Assembly: GCA_948468465.1 (NCBI GenBank)
Contig: CAOKJJ010000065.1
Location: 1 to 25,094, forward strand
Source: an uncultured Eubacterium sp.
GTDB lineage: Bacteria > Bacillota_A > Clostridia > Lachnospirales > Lachnospiraceae
Direction: 5' to 3'
Length of the DNA stretch: 25,094 nucleotides
Below are positions 15,383 through 23,598 of the stretch, one piece after another. The position numbers and the translations under genes were made by a program. A model generated the notes under the pieces. It did not search any database. It was not told the origin of the DNA and saw only the letters and a list, made by a program, of their open reading frames with translations. Positions within the stretch are counted from its first letter, which is position 1; each line of letters opens with the position of its first letter.

Positions 15383-17014
15383 CTACAGCGATTCGGACTG
15401 TCTGCTCTGACTCCGGTATCCGCTCGGCGTACATCCTTGCGTCTTTTTAAATAAAAAACTAAAATAATGCGCGTCTTTATATCCGACTTCCAGCGCAATC
15501 TCACCGGAACGCTTATCCGTACAACGCAGCAGTTCTTTCGCTTTGCGCATCCTAAGCCCGGTCAGATATTCAATAAATGTCTGTTTCATTTCCTGTGAAA
15601 ACAAAGCGCTGAAATGATTTGCGCTTACATTCGCCGCACAGGCTACTTTATTCAGGTTCAAAGATTCGTCCGCAAAATTTTCTTCCATAAACCGGACTGC
15701 CGTCTGAATGATCGAATGATATCTTCCTCTTGTACTTTCTTCACGCATTTCAATCGCACGGGAAAGTATTTTTATAAGATTCTCACGCATCTGCTCCAAA
15801 CCGCCGGGATGTTCTACCTGAATATCCGGGATATTTTCCTGCACCCGCGTTTTATCTATGCCCAGCCCCTGCAAAAATGATACCACGCAAAAATAAGCAT
15901 TTAACAGTATGTACTGGCAAAACATCTGCGATCTGAGCGCGTCCTCTGCAATTAAATGAAAATAATTGCCCACAAAGCTCTCTACCTCCTCCGGCAGCGC
16001 CTGACATAAAAAGTTGCGGATCATATCAGGATTGACCGCATCTGTATCAATCGCCCGCAGATCTACATCCGTATGTTCCTGCTGTCTGACCGGCTGTTCA
16101 CTGGATATGACATGGGAATATCCTACATAGCGCAGGGCAAACGTTTTCATTGCTTCTTTATAGCAGTTCGGCAAATGGCTCAGACGGTCTACCGGAGCCG
16201 CATGACAGATAAACCATTCAATATGGTCCTTTTCCTGTTCGAAAATACGCGTCAAAAGCTGCATACAGTTTTCCGTATACTGTATGATTTCACTCTTTGC
16301 CGCTTTTACAAGCACCGCATAGCTGAACATCTGGTTGCGGAACAGCAGATAGCGGTCATCCTCCTGCATTAAAATATTGATCTGCGTCAGCAGATTTCCA
16401 AGCTCCGGCGTATACACATCCACAATTTCTTTCTGCTTTTCTCCTGACGCCACCGAAAATAAAACAAGGTTGTAGCACTCCGCCAAAATATCAATCTCAA
16501 GCTGCTCCGCCCTTTCATAAATCTTTGTCAGTCCTGCCTTGCCAGACACGAGCATTTCAAAAAAATCCCTGCGCGTATTCTTTTCATATTCCCGGATATC
16601 CTTTTGGAACTTTTCTATATAATCTTTCTGCTCGACTTCCTTTTCATATTTTTCCCGGATCTTTTCCAATACCTCAATAAACGCGGATTTGGACACCGGC
16701 TTTAGCAAATACTGCTCCACGCCGAGCGAAATCGCCTGCCTGGCGTATTCAAAATCGTCATATCCGCTGACGATCACAATCTTTGTATCCGGCAGCTCCT
16801 TTAATACGAGCCTGCTTAAGGCAAGCCCATCCATAAACGGCATCTTGATGTCTGTGATCAACACGTCCGGCCGAATGCTGCGGATTGCCGGAAGGGCCAT
16901 TTCCCCGTCCTTGGCCTCTCCCGCAAATTCAAAGCCATATTGTTCCCAGGGAATCATTTTATGAATGGCTTCACGAATAATAATTTCATCTTCAACCAAA
17001 AATATTTTTATCAC
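15383..17014 (-). CDS. Response regulator with AraC-type DNA-binding domain (YesN-like)
   Basis: This 543-residue regulator has an N-terminal receiver domain with the acidic residues E8-D9, phospho-acceptor D55 in LITDIKMPFMDG, and the conserved lysine in YLLKPVSK. A long middle region of about 300 residues with helical segments follows. The C-terminal domain (about 435-535) has two helix-turn-helix units: NLNKVACAANVSANHFSALF and SGEIALEVGYKDAHYFSFLF. It begins with GTG, supported by AAAGGAG upstream. That GTG overlaps the stop codon of the ATPase/nuclease-like gene by four bases. It precedes the sensor kinase by 35 bp. It probably activates the importer operon when its kinase partner is stimulated. 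Confidence 0.93.
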   Translation of the reverse strand: MIKIFLVEDEIIIREAIHKMIPWEQYGFEFAGEAKDGEMALPAIRSIRPDVLITDIKMPFMDGLALSRLVLKELPDTKIVIVSGYDDFEYARQAISLGVEQYLLKPVSKSAFIEVLEKIREKYEKEVEQKDYIEKFQKDIREYEKNTRRDFFEMLVSGKAGLTKIYERAEQLEIDILAECYNLVLFSVASGEKQKEIVDVYTPELGNLLTQINILMQEDDRYLLFRNQMFSYAVLVKAAKSEIIQYTENCMQLLTRIFEQEKDHIEWFICHAAPVDRLSHLPNCYKEAMKTFALRYVGYSHVISSEQPVRQQEHTDVDLRAIDTDAVNPDMIRNFLCQALPEEVESFVGNYFHLIAEDALRSQMFCQYILLNAYFCVVSFLQGLGIDKTRVQENIPDIQVEHPGGLEQMRENLIKILSRAIEMREESTRGRYHSIIQTAVRFMEENFADESLNLNKVACAANVSANHFSALFSQEMKQTFIEYLTGLRMRKAKELLRCTDKRSGEIALEVGYKDAHYFSFLFKKTQGCTPSGYRSQSRQSESL

Positions 17015-18711
17015 AATGTTTGCTCCTTTACGAGGCAGTCTTTTCTAAAAAACGCAATCCCATACGAAAACACCTTCGCATATCCATCATCCTGCAGCTC
17101 TTTTTCATATCCTCGCTCTTTCATCTGATCCAATGCCTCCTGCGCTTTTGCTTCCAGCTGTTCATACCGTTTTGCCACCTTAAACTCTATGACAAACGCC
17201 TCTTTTCTTCTGGTTAACGGACGGATAAACAAATCACTCCTCCCGGTTCCGCCTTCCCGGTTCGATTTTACGACATACCCTTTCATGCCCGCTAATATCC
17301 CCGCTAAAAATCCGTGATAAAAGCTCTCATACGCATCGTTAAAACTGATCGTTTCGATTAACAGCTCCGCGATCTCCTCCTCCAGCGTCTGCACATCATG
17401 CGAAAGCAGCGCCTGAAACAATCCCGTACGGTCCTTCGCCTTTACCTTTTCCCCAAACCAGGTCAGTATTTTATTTCTGAAAATCAGCCGGACTTCCTCA
17501 TTTGGAATCGTAAATACCGAAAATATCTGGCTGGTCCTCTCATCCATCCGTTCTGACACCTTGCGGAAATACCCGGTAAAAAACATAAAGTTCCATAAAT
17601 TCTCAATCGAATTGTAGATTTCATCATACGTGATGTCTTCATGCAGCGGCTTTTCCACGGTCTTTCCTTCAATTAAGGCTTCGATCTCTTCTTTTGTGTC
17701 ATCATCCGCACGCTCAATCAATGTACGCACGATGCTGTTTGAGCTTGTATCCGCCCAGTAAGCCGACGGAAACGCCGTATCGTCCGCCAGCATGTCTTTG
17801 ATAAAGCGGATAACGCTCCAGGGATTATACACATGCGCGTTTCCAAAAATATACCCATCATACCATTTTTTTGCCGTCTCATATTTATGCTCCAGATGAT
17901 AGTCCACGCATATTTGTTTGACTTCTTCTTCTGTAAATCCAAAATATTCATCATAATTTCGATTCAATATCGAGATCATCTCCAGATTGTTCATCCCCGT
18001 AAAAATACTCTCTTTCGCTATGCGCAGGCATCCTGTAATCACCGCGAACTCCAGGCTTGCGTTAGTTTTCAGGCAGGATTCGAACAAAGAACGCACAAAG
18101 CTTACCATCTGGTCATAATAACCTGCAAAAAACGCGCTTTCTAACGGCACGTCATATTCATCAATAAAAATAATCACCTTTTTTCCATAATATTTTTCCA
18201 GACATCTCGATAAAAACCTCAGAGAATCATTCATCGTATTTCGGTCTGCTTTTTCCTGCATAATCTCCATATACCGTTCCTTCATCTCTTCCATTCCCGG
18301 CTTTTGCAGCAAAAAAGCATGTCTTTCATATTCTTCCACAATCTGTCGTACAATCATATGATATGCCATATCAAAATCCGGCTGCTTGGCCGATTTTAAC
18401 GATATGCTGATCACCGGATACTGTCCCATATGCGACAAATACGCTTCCCCTGCCCGCATAATCTTTGTCCCGTCAAACAGCGCCCGGTTATCCTGCTTTG
18501 TCCCGTCCTCGTTCCTGGCATCCTCAAAAAAATACTGCAGCATGCTCATATTCAAAGTCTTCCCAAATCTGCGCGGACGCGTAAACAGATTCACATCTCC
18601 TTTTCTTTCCAGCAGTTCTTTTATAAACAGCGTCTTATCTACCAAATAATACCCTCTGGTTACTAACTTTTCAAAATTATCTACTCCAATTGGCAATGGC
18701 TGATTACACAT
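17011..18711 (-). CDS. AAA-ATPase-like / PD-(D/E)XK nuclease-like protein (PF09820 + PF08011)
   Basis: The 566-residue protein has an N-terminal AAA-ATPase-like domain that begins LPIGVDNFEKLVTRGYYLVD, with the phosphate-binding loop TRPRRFGKT near residue 45 and a likely Walker B region in KVIIFIDEYDVPLE. The C-terminal domain has the nuclease-fold pattern GRSDLFI...AFVIEFK, that is D-(E)xK. Such proteins are present in many copies in gut Bacteroidota and Clostridia and have no settled function; mobile or defence roles have been suggested. The start at 18711 is chosen for AAGGTGG upstream and because an extended -10 at 18775-18783 would start RNA downstream of the earlier ATGs. It overlaps the response regulator start by four bases, which is odd for an unrelated gene. 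Confidence 0.88.
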   Translation of the reverse strand: MCNQPLPIGVDNFEKLVTRGYYLVDKTLFIKELLERKGDVNLFTRPRRFGKTLNMSMLQYFFEDARNEDGTKQDNRALFDGTKIMRAGEAYLSHMGQYPVISISLKSAKQPDFDMAYHMIVRQIVEEYERHAFLLQKPGMEEMKERYMEIMQEKADRNTMNDSLRFLSRCLEKYYGKKVIIFIDEYDVPLESAFFAGYYDQMVSFVRSLFESCLKTNASLEFAVITGCLRIAKESIFTGMNNLEMISILNRNYDEYFGFTEEEVKQICVDYHLEHKYETAKKWYDGYIFGNAHVYNPWSVIRFIKDMLADDTAFPSAYWADTSSNSIVRTLIERADDDTKEEIEALIEGKTVEKPLHEDITYDEIYNSIENLWNFMFFTGYFRKVSERMDERTSQIFSVFTIPNEEVRLIFRNKILTWFGEKVKAKDRTGLFQALLSHDVQTLEEEIAELLIETISFNDAYESFYHGFLAGILAGMKGYVVKSNREGGTGRSDLFIRPLTRRKEAFVIEFKVAKRYEQLEAKAQEALDQMKERGYEKELQDDGYAKVFSYGIAFFRKDCLVKEQTL

Positions 18712-18774
18712 CTCTTTCTTCCACCTTTCTTTCCTGTCACATTCTATCGCGGCATCCAAATAAAAACTGCTGCA

Positions 18775-18783
18775 ATTATAGCA
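18775..18783 (-). promoter_or_regulatory. Extended -10 promoter of the AAA-ATPase-like gene
   Basis: On the minus strand TGCTATAAT is a perfect extended -10. The -35 region is weak (TGGAAG at 17 bp). RNA would start near 18768, about 57 nt before the chosen start codon. Confidence 0.5.
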
Positions 18784-18968
18784 CATCTGCATCCTTTCTT
18801 CCACTATGCTGTGCAAAAAACTTGCAGCAATCCACACGGTATTGTAATATTGCACAAATTATGGCTCTATTTTACACCTGTATTCCCTGTTTTTTTATGA
18901 TATTGCCATATTTTCAAATAATTGGACAAATATGCCATATGGCCTTTCTATGTACCCTTCTGATTCGT

Positions 18969-18974
18969 TATAAT
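18969..18974 (+). promoter_or_regulatory. -10 element of the Crp/Fnr-xdh operon promoter
   Basis: TATAAT lies 24 bp before the regulator's ATG. No good -35 stands at 17 bp (TTCTAT at 18946-18951). Two copies of TGCCATAT (18904-18911 and 18933-18940) and the palindrome GCCATATGGC (18934-18943) lie just upstream and may bind an activator. Confidence 0.45.
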
Positions 18975-18997
18975 GTACAACAAGAGGTGATGCTCCT

Positions 18998-19723
18998 ATG
19001 AAAATATTTAAAAAACTGCCGTTAGAAAAACAGGCATATCTGGAAACCATTTTTCAAAACTGCACAGAAGAGGTTCGTTATTACATGCGCCTGATGGAAA
19101 TAGGCGCAGAACAGACACTGTTAAGCGCCGGCGATAAATGCAGCAATATTTACATTATTCTAAGTGGAAAAGTAACTGGTATCGAATGGCCCATGTATGG
19201 CAGGGCTTATCCTTTTAAGGATTATGGTCCCGGAGATTTTTTCGGGGAAATCGAATGTTTTGCCGGCCTTAGCAGCTATCGGATCAGTGTTATGACGATC
19301 ACAAAATGCGAGGTGCTTGTCATTCCGTCCGTTTTTTATATGGAATGGCTGCAGACAGATGTAGATGCCCTGTACCTGCGCACGCAGGAAAATATGAAAA
19401 GGCTGATCACACAGACTGCAGACGCGCGCAGATATCTCTTTATCGAAGCAAGAGAACGCCTGATGCTGTATCTGATCCGAAAATACACCCAGAAAATGCC
19501 TGCGGGAAAAATACTTGTATTAAAATCAAGCAGGGATCAGATGGCTGACGAAATCGGCATTTCCGTAAGAACCCTGAACCGCAGTATCAAAAAGCTGGAA
19601 CAGGACGGGCTGATCCGGATTCAAAAAGGTAAAGTCACCGTATCGGAAAAAGGATTTTTACATATGCAAAAAAACCTGGATGATTACCTGAACGGCTATT
19701 CTGAAACGCATCACCGTACTTAA
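18998..19723 (+). CDS. Crp/Fnr family transcriptional regulator
   Basis: This 241-residue protein has an N-terminal cyclic-nucleotide-binding-like beta-roll (GAEQTLLSAGDKCSNIYIIL, then GPGDFFGEIECFAG), a long dimerisation helix, and a C-terminal winged helix with RDQMADEIGISVRTLNRSIK as the recognition unit. The cysteine cluster of FNR is absent, so an iron-sulfur oxygen sensor is unlikely. The pocket does not show the full cAMP-binding residue set as far as I can see, so the effector is unknown. The ATG follows AGAGGTGATG. xdhA starts 23 bp after its stop codon, so it is cotranscribed with the purine genes and probably controls them and itself. Confidence 0.92.
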   Translation: MKIFKKLPLEKQAYLETIFQNCTEEVRYYMRLMEIGAEQTLLSAGDKCSNIYIILSGKVTGIEWPMYGRAYPFKDYGPGDFFGEIECFAGLSSYRISVMTITKCEVLVIPSVFYMEWLQTDVDALYLRTQENMKRLITQTADARRYLFIEARERLMLYLIRKYTQKMPAGKILVLKSSRDQMADEIGISVRTLNRSIKKLEQDGLIRIQKGKVTVSEKGFLHMQKNLDDYLNGYSETHHRT

Positions 19724-19746
19724 CATCCTATAAGGAGGGAGCAGAC

Positions 19747-22050
19747 ATGTATACAGGAAAAAAAGTAACCCGTGTAGATGCTTATGACAAAGTCATCGGA
19801 CGCACAAAATATACGGACGATCTGTGCGACAAAGGCGCTTACATCATACAGATCTTACATGCTTCGATCGCCCACGGCAAAGTCGTCTCCATCGACACTT
19901 CCAAAGCGGAAAACATTCCGGGAGTCGTTAAAATATTTACCTGCTTTGACGTAACAGAAAAGCATTATTTTCCAACTGCGGGCCATCCGTGGTCCACGGA
20001 TCCGGACCATCAGGATGTGGCAGACCGTCTCGTTCTGACACAGGAAGTCCGTTTTTACGGAGACGATATCGCAGCTGTCGTGGCAGAAGATGAGACAGCC
20101 GCGTCACAGGCGCTGCGCGCGATTCATGTGGAATATGAGACTTACCCGTTTGTCCTTGACGTTCAGGAATCCATGAAAGAAGACGCGCCAAGAATCCACG
20201 AAAAGTATCCGAATAATATTTTAAAGCATACACAGATTCGAAAAGGCAGTTATGAAGAAGCGATCAAAGAACTCGGCCTTACAAAAGTGGAAGGCTGGTA
20301 TGAAACGCCCGTCGTGCAGCACTGCCATATCGAAAACTTTATCTGCTTTGCGCAAATGGAGGGAGAACGCATTACGGTGACCTCCTCCACGCAGATTCCG
20401 CACATTGTACGCCGAATCGTAGGCCAGGCGCTTGGCATCCCATGGGGAAAAGTCCGTGTGATCAAGCCATACATCGGCGGCGGATTCGGCAACAAGCAGG
20501 ACGTCTTATACGAACCCCTCTGCGCATGGATCTGCATGCAGCTGGGCGGCCATCTTGTAAAATTAGACGTTCCAAGAGAAGACACCTTTGTATGCAACCG
20601 CGTGCGCCATTCCATTCGAAGCCATATCGTTTCCTGGGTACGTCCGGACGGCACTTATGCGGCCCGCAAGCTGGAAGCCTTTTCCGACCAGGGCGCTTAT
20701 GCTTCACACGGCCACAGCATTGTCGCAAAAGGCGCCGGTGCCTTTCCGCAGCTGTATCCATGTGACAACGTGGAGGTCGACGCATATACCGTATTTACGA
20801 ACAAACCGGCTGCTGGCGCCATGCGTGGATATGGCATTCCGCAGGCGATGTGGGCAGTCGAATGCCATACTGAGGACGTAGCCGCGAAAATGGGGATGGA
20901 CCCGATTGTTTTTCGGCTCAAAAATCTGATGCCAAAAGGATATGTCGACCCGTTTTCAAAAAACGAGCTCTATTACGATACCTTCCGCCAATGCCTGGAC
21001 AAAGCAATGGCCAAAATCGGCTATGAGCAGAAATTCAAACAATACCAGAACCAGACCGGAGACGTCCGCCGCGGCATCGGCGCCGCCGTATTCTGGTATA
21101 ACACAGCCGTATGGCCGATTTCACTGGAGACTGCTTCCTGCCGTATGGTACTCAATCAGGACGGCTCTTTGCAGGTGCAGCTTGGGGAAACGGAAATCGG
21201 CCAGGGCGCGGACACTGCTTATACACAGATGACCGCAGACATCCTTGGCGTCCCACTTGCTGACGTCCATGTCGTATCCTGCCAGGATACCGACGTAACG
21301 CCGTTTGGCACAGGCGCCTATGCTTCCAGACAGACTTATACCGCAGGCTTTGCCATCCGTAAAACCGGGCTGCTGTTAAAAGAACGCATTTTAAACTATG
21401 CACAGGAGCTGACCCGCATGCCGTCCTACAACCTGGACATTATAGACGGAAACATTGTACGCGTTACCGACAACAGAGTCCTTATGACACTTGCGGAACT
21501 GTCCACAGAGGCGCTTTACAGCCTCACGAACAGCCAGCATCTGACTGCCGAGACTACCTCGCAAATCAAATCCAACGCCTATTCTTTTGGATGTACGATT
21601 GCCGAAGTGGAAGTGGACATTCCTATGTGCAGCGTAAAGCTTTTGAATATTGTCAACGCGCACGACGCTGGAACACTTATCAACCCCGCGCTCGCCGAAG
21701 CCCAGGTACACGGCGGCATGAGCATGGGCATCGGATTCGGCTTGTCTGAACGGCTGTTATTTGACGAAAAGACCGGCCGCGCACTCAACAACAACCTGCT
21801 CGATTACAAGCTATCAACCTTTATGGACCATCCTCGCCTGAACGCTGTATTTGTGGAAAATCCGGAACCGACAAGCGCATTCGGGACAAAAGCGCTCGGC
21901 GAACCGCCGACCTGCTCCGTTGCTCCTGCTATCCGAAACGCTGTGTTCCAGGCAGTTAAGGTAGCTGTGAATACGGCTCCTTTAAATCCTCATACATTGT
22001 TTCAAAGATTTACCGAAGAGGGCTTGCTCAAGGATTCATACAATATATAA
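19747..22050 (+). CDS. xdhA: Xanthine dehydrogenase-type molybdenum-binding subunit XdhA
   Basis: This 767-residue large subunit holds the molybdenum cofactor and hydroxylates the substrate, presumably xanthine or hypoxanthine in purine breakdown. It shows the cofactor-binding pieces GGGFGNKQD (244-252), GAMRGYGIPQ and EIGQGADTAY, and the catalytic glutamate E719 in ALGEPP. Length and gene order (A, B, C) match E. coli XdhABC. Two pocket residues that bind xanthine in the bovine enzyme (Glu802 and Arg880) align by eye with Gln251 and Lys328, so the substrate should not be assumed. The start has TAAGGAGGGAG upstream. A selenium- or XdhC/CoxI-type cofactor maturation gene is not seen in the window. 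Confidence 0.93.
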   Translation: MYTGKKVTRVDAYDKVIGRTKYTDDLCDKGAYIIQILHASIAHGKVVSIDTSKAENIPGVVKIFTCFDVTEKHYFPTAGHPWSTDPDHQDVADRLVLTQEVRFYGDDIAAVVAEDETAASQALRAIHVEYETYPFVLDVQESMKEDAPRIHEKYPNNILKHTQIRKGSYEEAIKELGLTKVEGWYETPVVQHCHIENFICFAQMEGERITVTSSTQIPHIVRRIVGQALGIPWGKVRVIKPYIGGGFGNKQDVLYEPLCAWICMQLGGHLVKLDVPREDTFVCNRVRHSIRSHIVSWVRPDGTYAARKLEAFSDQGAYASHGHSIVAKGAGAFPQLYPCDNVEVDAYTVFTNKPAAGAMRGYGIPQAMWAVECHTEDVAAKMGMDPIVFRLKNLMPKGYVDPFSKNELYYDTFRQCLDKAMAKIGYEQKFKQYQNQTGDVRRGIGAAVFWYNTAVWPISLETASCRMVLNQDGSLQVQLGETEIGQGADTAYTQMTADILGVPLADVHVVSCQDTDVTPFGTGAYASRQTYTAGFAIRKTGLLLKERILNYAQELTRMPSYNLDIIDGNIVRVTDNRVLMTLAELSTEALYSLTNSQHLTAETTSQIKSNAYSFGCTIAEVEVDIPMCSVKLLNIVNAHDAGTLINPALAEAQVHGGMSMGIGFGLSERLLFDEKTGRALNNNLLDYKLSTFMDHPRLNAVFVENPEPTSAFGTKALGEPPTCSVAPAIRNAVFQAVKVAVNTAPLNPHTLFQRFTEEGLLKDSYNI

Positions 22051-22100
22051 ATGATTGTTTTAAAACAGTTTCCATCCGATGATTTCAGCAAAATGATTTG

Positions 22101-22152
22101 CTATTAAGATTTTCTATAAAAATTTTCTATTAAGACTTTCTATTAAGACTTT
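22101..22152 (+). repeat. Four tandem copies of a 13-bp AT-rich unit between xdhA and xdhB
   Basis: Four consecutive 13-mers fill the stretch: CTATTAAGATTTT, CTATAAAAATTTT, CTATTAAGACTTT, CTATTAAGACTTT. The last two are identical. They lie in the 129-bp gap before the xdhB ribosome binding site. Confidence 0.85.
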
Positions 22153-22179
22153 AAATACAGATAAAAGGAGGTTTTTCAT

Positions 22180-23067
22180 ATGTACGATATCAAAGCGCTT
22201 TACGAAGCTGACAGTGCAAAACATGCCGTACAGCTTCTTACCGAACATCCCGGCGCCCAGATTATTGCAGGCGGCAGCGACGTCCTCGTACAGATCCGGG
22301 AAGGCAGGCGTGCGGGCGCGGAGCTGGTCAGCATTTACGGCATCGACGCGCTGCGCGGCATCAGTTATGAGGATGACGGCGCAATCCGGATCGGATCGTT
22401 AACGAGCTTTTCGCATATTACAAAGGATCCCATTATTCAAAAGCATATCAACGTGCTCGGAGAAGCCGTAGATATGGTAGGCGGCCCGCAGATACGCAAT
22501 ATCGGAACGATCGGCGGAAATACCTGCAACGGAGTTACCTCGGCAGATTCCGCTTCCACGCTGCACGCCTGGGACGCTGTTGTGGAAATACTTGGCCCGC
22601 AGGGCACGCGGCGCATCCCGATCCATGATTTTTACATAAAAGCCGGCGTCGTAGATTTAAAACAAGGCGAGCTGCAGACCGCCATTATCATTCCAAAGGC
22701 TGCTTACGAAGGCTACTCTGGCCATTATATCAAATATGCGATGCGCAATGCCATGGATATCGCGACGACCGGATGCTCCGTAAATGTAAAACTGTCCGAA
22801 GATAAAAAAACGTTTGAAGACGTCCGTATCGCATATGGAGTCGCCGGCCCTGTGCCAATGCGCACTCCGTCCGCGGAAAACGCGTCAAAAGGAAAACCTG
22901 TGACAATGGCAGTCATCAAAGAAGCCGCGAAAACCGTATTGGAAGATATCAACCCGCGCGACAGCTGGCGTGCTTCCAAAGCCTTCCGCCAGCACATCGC
23001 AGTCGTACTGGCAAAACGTGCACTGGAAACGTCCGTTCGTCTTTGTGGAGGTGAGATTGATGAATAA
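22180..23067 (+). CDS. xdhB: Xanthine dehydrogenase-type FAD-binding subunit XdhB
   Basis: This 295-residue subunit carries FAD and passes electrons from the iron-sulfur subunit to NAD+. FAD-contact pieces are visible: IIAGGSDVLVQI near residue 28, and GGPQIRNIGTIGGNTCNG near 102. The C-terminal CO-dehydrogenase-flavoprotein-like domain follows. Length matches the E. coli protein (about 292). AAAGGAGG precedes the ATG. Its last eight bases overlap the xdhC start, so these two subunits are translationally coupled. In contrast, a 129-bp repeat-containing gap separates it from xdhA. Confidence 0.94.
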   Translation: MYDIKALYEADSAKHAVQLLTEHPGAQIIAGGSDVLVQIREGRRAGAELVSIYGIDALRGISYEDDGAIRIGSLTSFSHITKDPIIQKHINVLGEAVDMVGGPQIRNIGTIGGNTCNGVTSADSASTLHAWDAVVEILGPQGTRRIPIHDFYIKAGVVDLKQGELQTAIIIPKAAYEGYSGHYIKYAMRNAMDIATTGCSVNVKLSEDKKTFEDVRIAYGVAGPVPMRTPSAENASKGKPVTMAVIKEAAKTVLEDINPRDSWRASKAFRQHIAVVLAKRALETSVRLCGGEIDE

Positions 23068-23566
23068 ACAGTATAAAGTAATATCCTGCACGGTCAATGG
23101 GAAAAAGGTCGAAAAAACGGTAGACGTACGCGCGTCCCTGACTGATTTTCTGCGGGATGATTTCCGGCTTACAAGTGTAAAAAAAGGCTGTGAGGTAGGC
23201 GAATGCGGCGCCTGCAATGTCTTAATTGACAATGAATGCTTCAACTCCTGCATCTATCTCGCAGTCTGGGCAGACGGAAAAGAAATCCTGACACTGGAAG
23301 GCCTTGCCGGGCCAAACGGCGAAATCTCCGACATCCAGCAGGCATTTATCGACGAAGCAGCCGTACAGTGCGGTTTCTGCACGCCTGGCTTTATTATGAG
23401 CGCCGCGGAACTGCTTGCTTCAGGAAAGGAATATACAGACGATGAAATCCGCAAGCTGATGTCCGGCCATCTGTGCCGCTGCACCGGATATGAAAACATT
23501 TTCCGCGCAGTGAAAAAAACGATGCTTAGAAGACTTGGAAAACACAAAGAGGCCGAAGAAGTATAA
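23060..23566 (+). CDS. xdhC: Xanthine dehydrogenase-type [2Fe-2S] subunit XdhC
   Basis: This 168-residue subunit holds two [2Fe-2S] clusters that link the molybdenum centre to FAD. The plant-ferredoxin-like cluster is bound by the cysteines of GCEVGECGACNVLID plus a later cysteine in ECFNSC. The second, helical domain has QCGFCTPGFIM and LCRCTGYENI. Length fits the E. coli XdhC (159). The ATG at 23060 overlaps the xdhB stop and follows GGAGGTGAG; the longer frame to 22970 is only an overlap into xdhB. Confidence 0.94.
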   Translation: MNKQYKVISCTVNGKKVEKTVDVRASLTDFLRDDFRLTSVKKGCEVGECGACNVLIDNECFNSCIYLAVWADGKEILTLEGLAGPNGEISDIQQAFIDEAAVQCGFCTPGFIMSAAELLASGKEYTDDEIRKLMSGHLCRCTGYENIFRAVKKTMLRRLGKHKEAEEV

Positions 23567-23598
23567 AAAATACCATCCGCAGGCAGAAAGGAAACTTT

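Noticed and set aside
16689..16964. Plus-strand ORFs opposite the response regulator and the other large genes
   Set aside because: They mirror codon patterns of the real genes and have no ribosome binding sites or family motifs.
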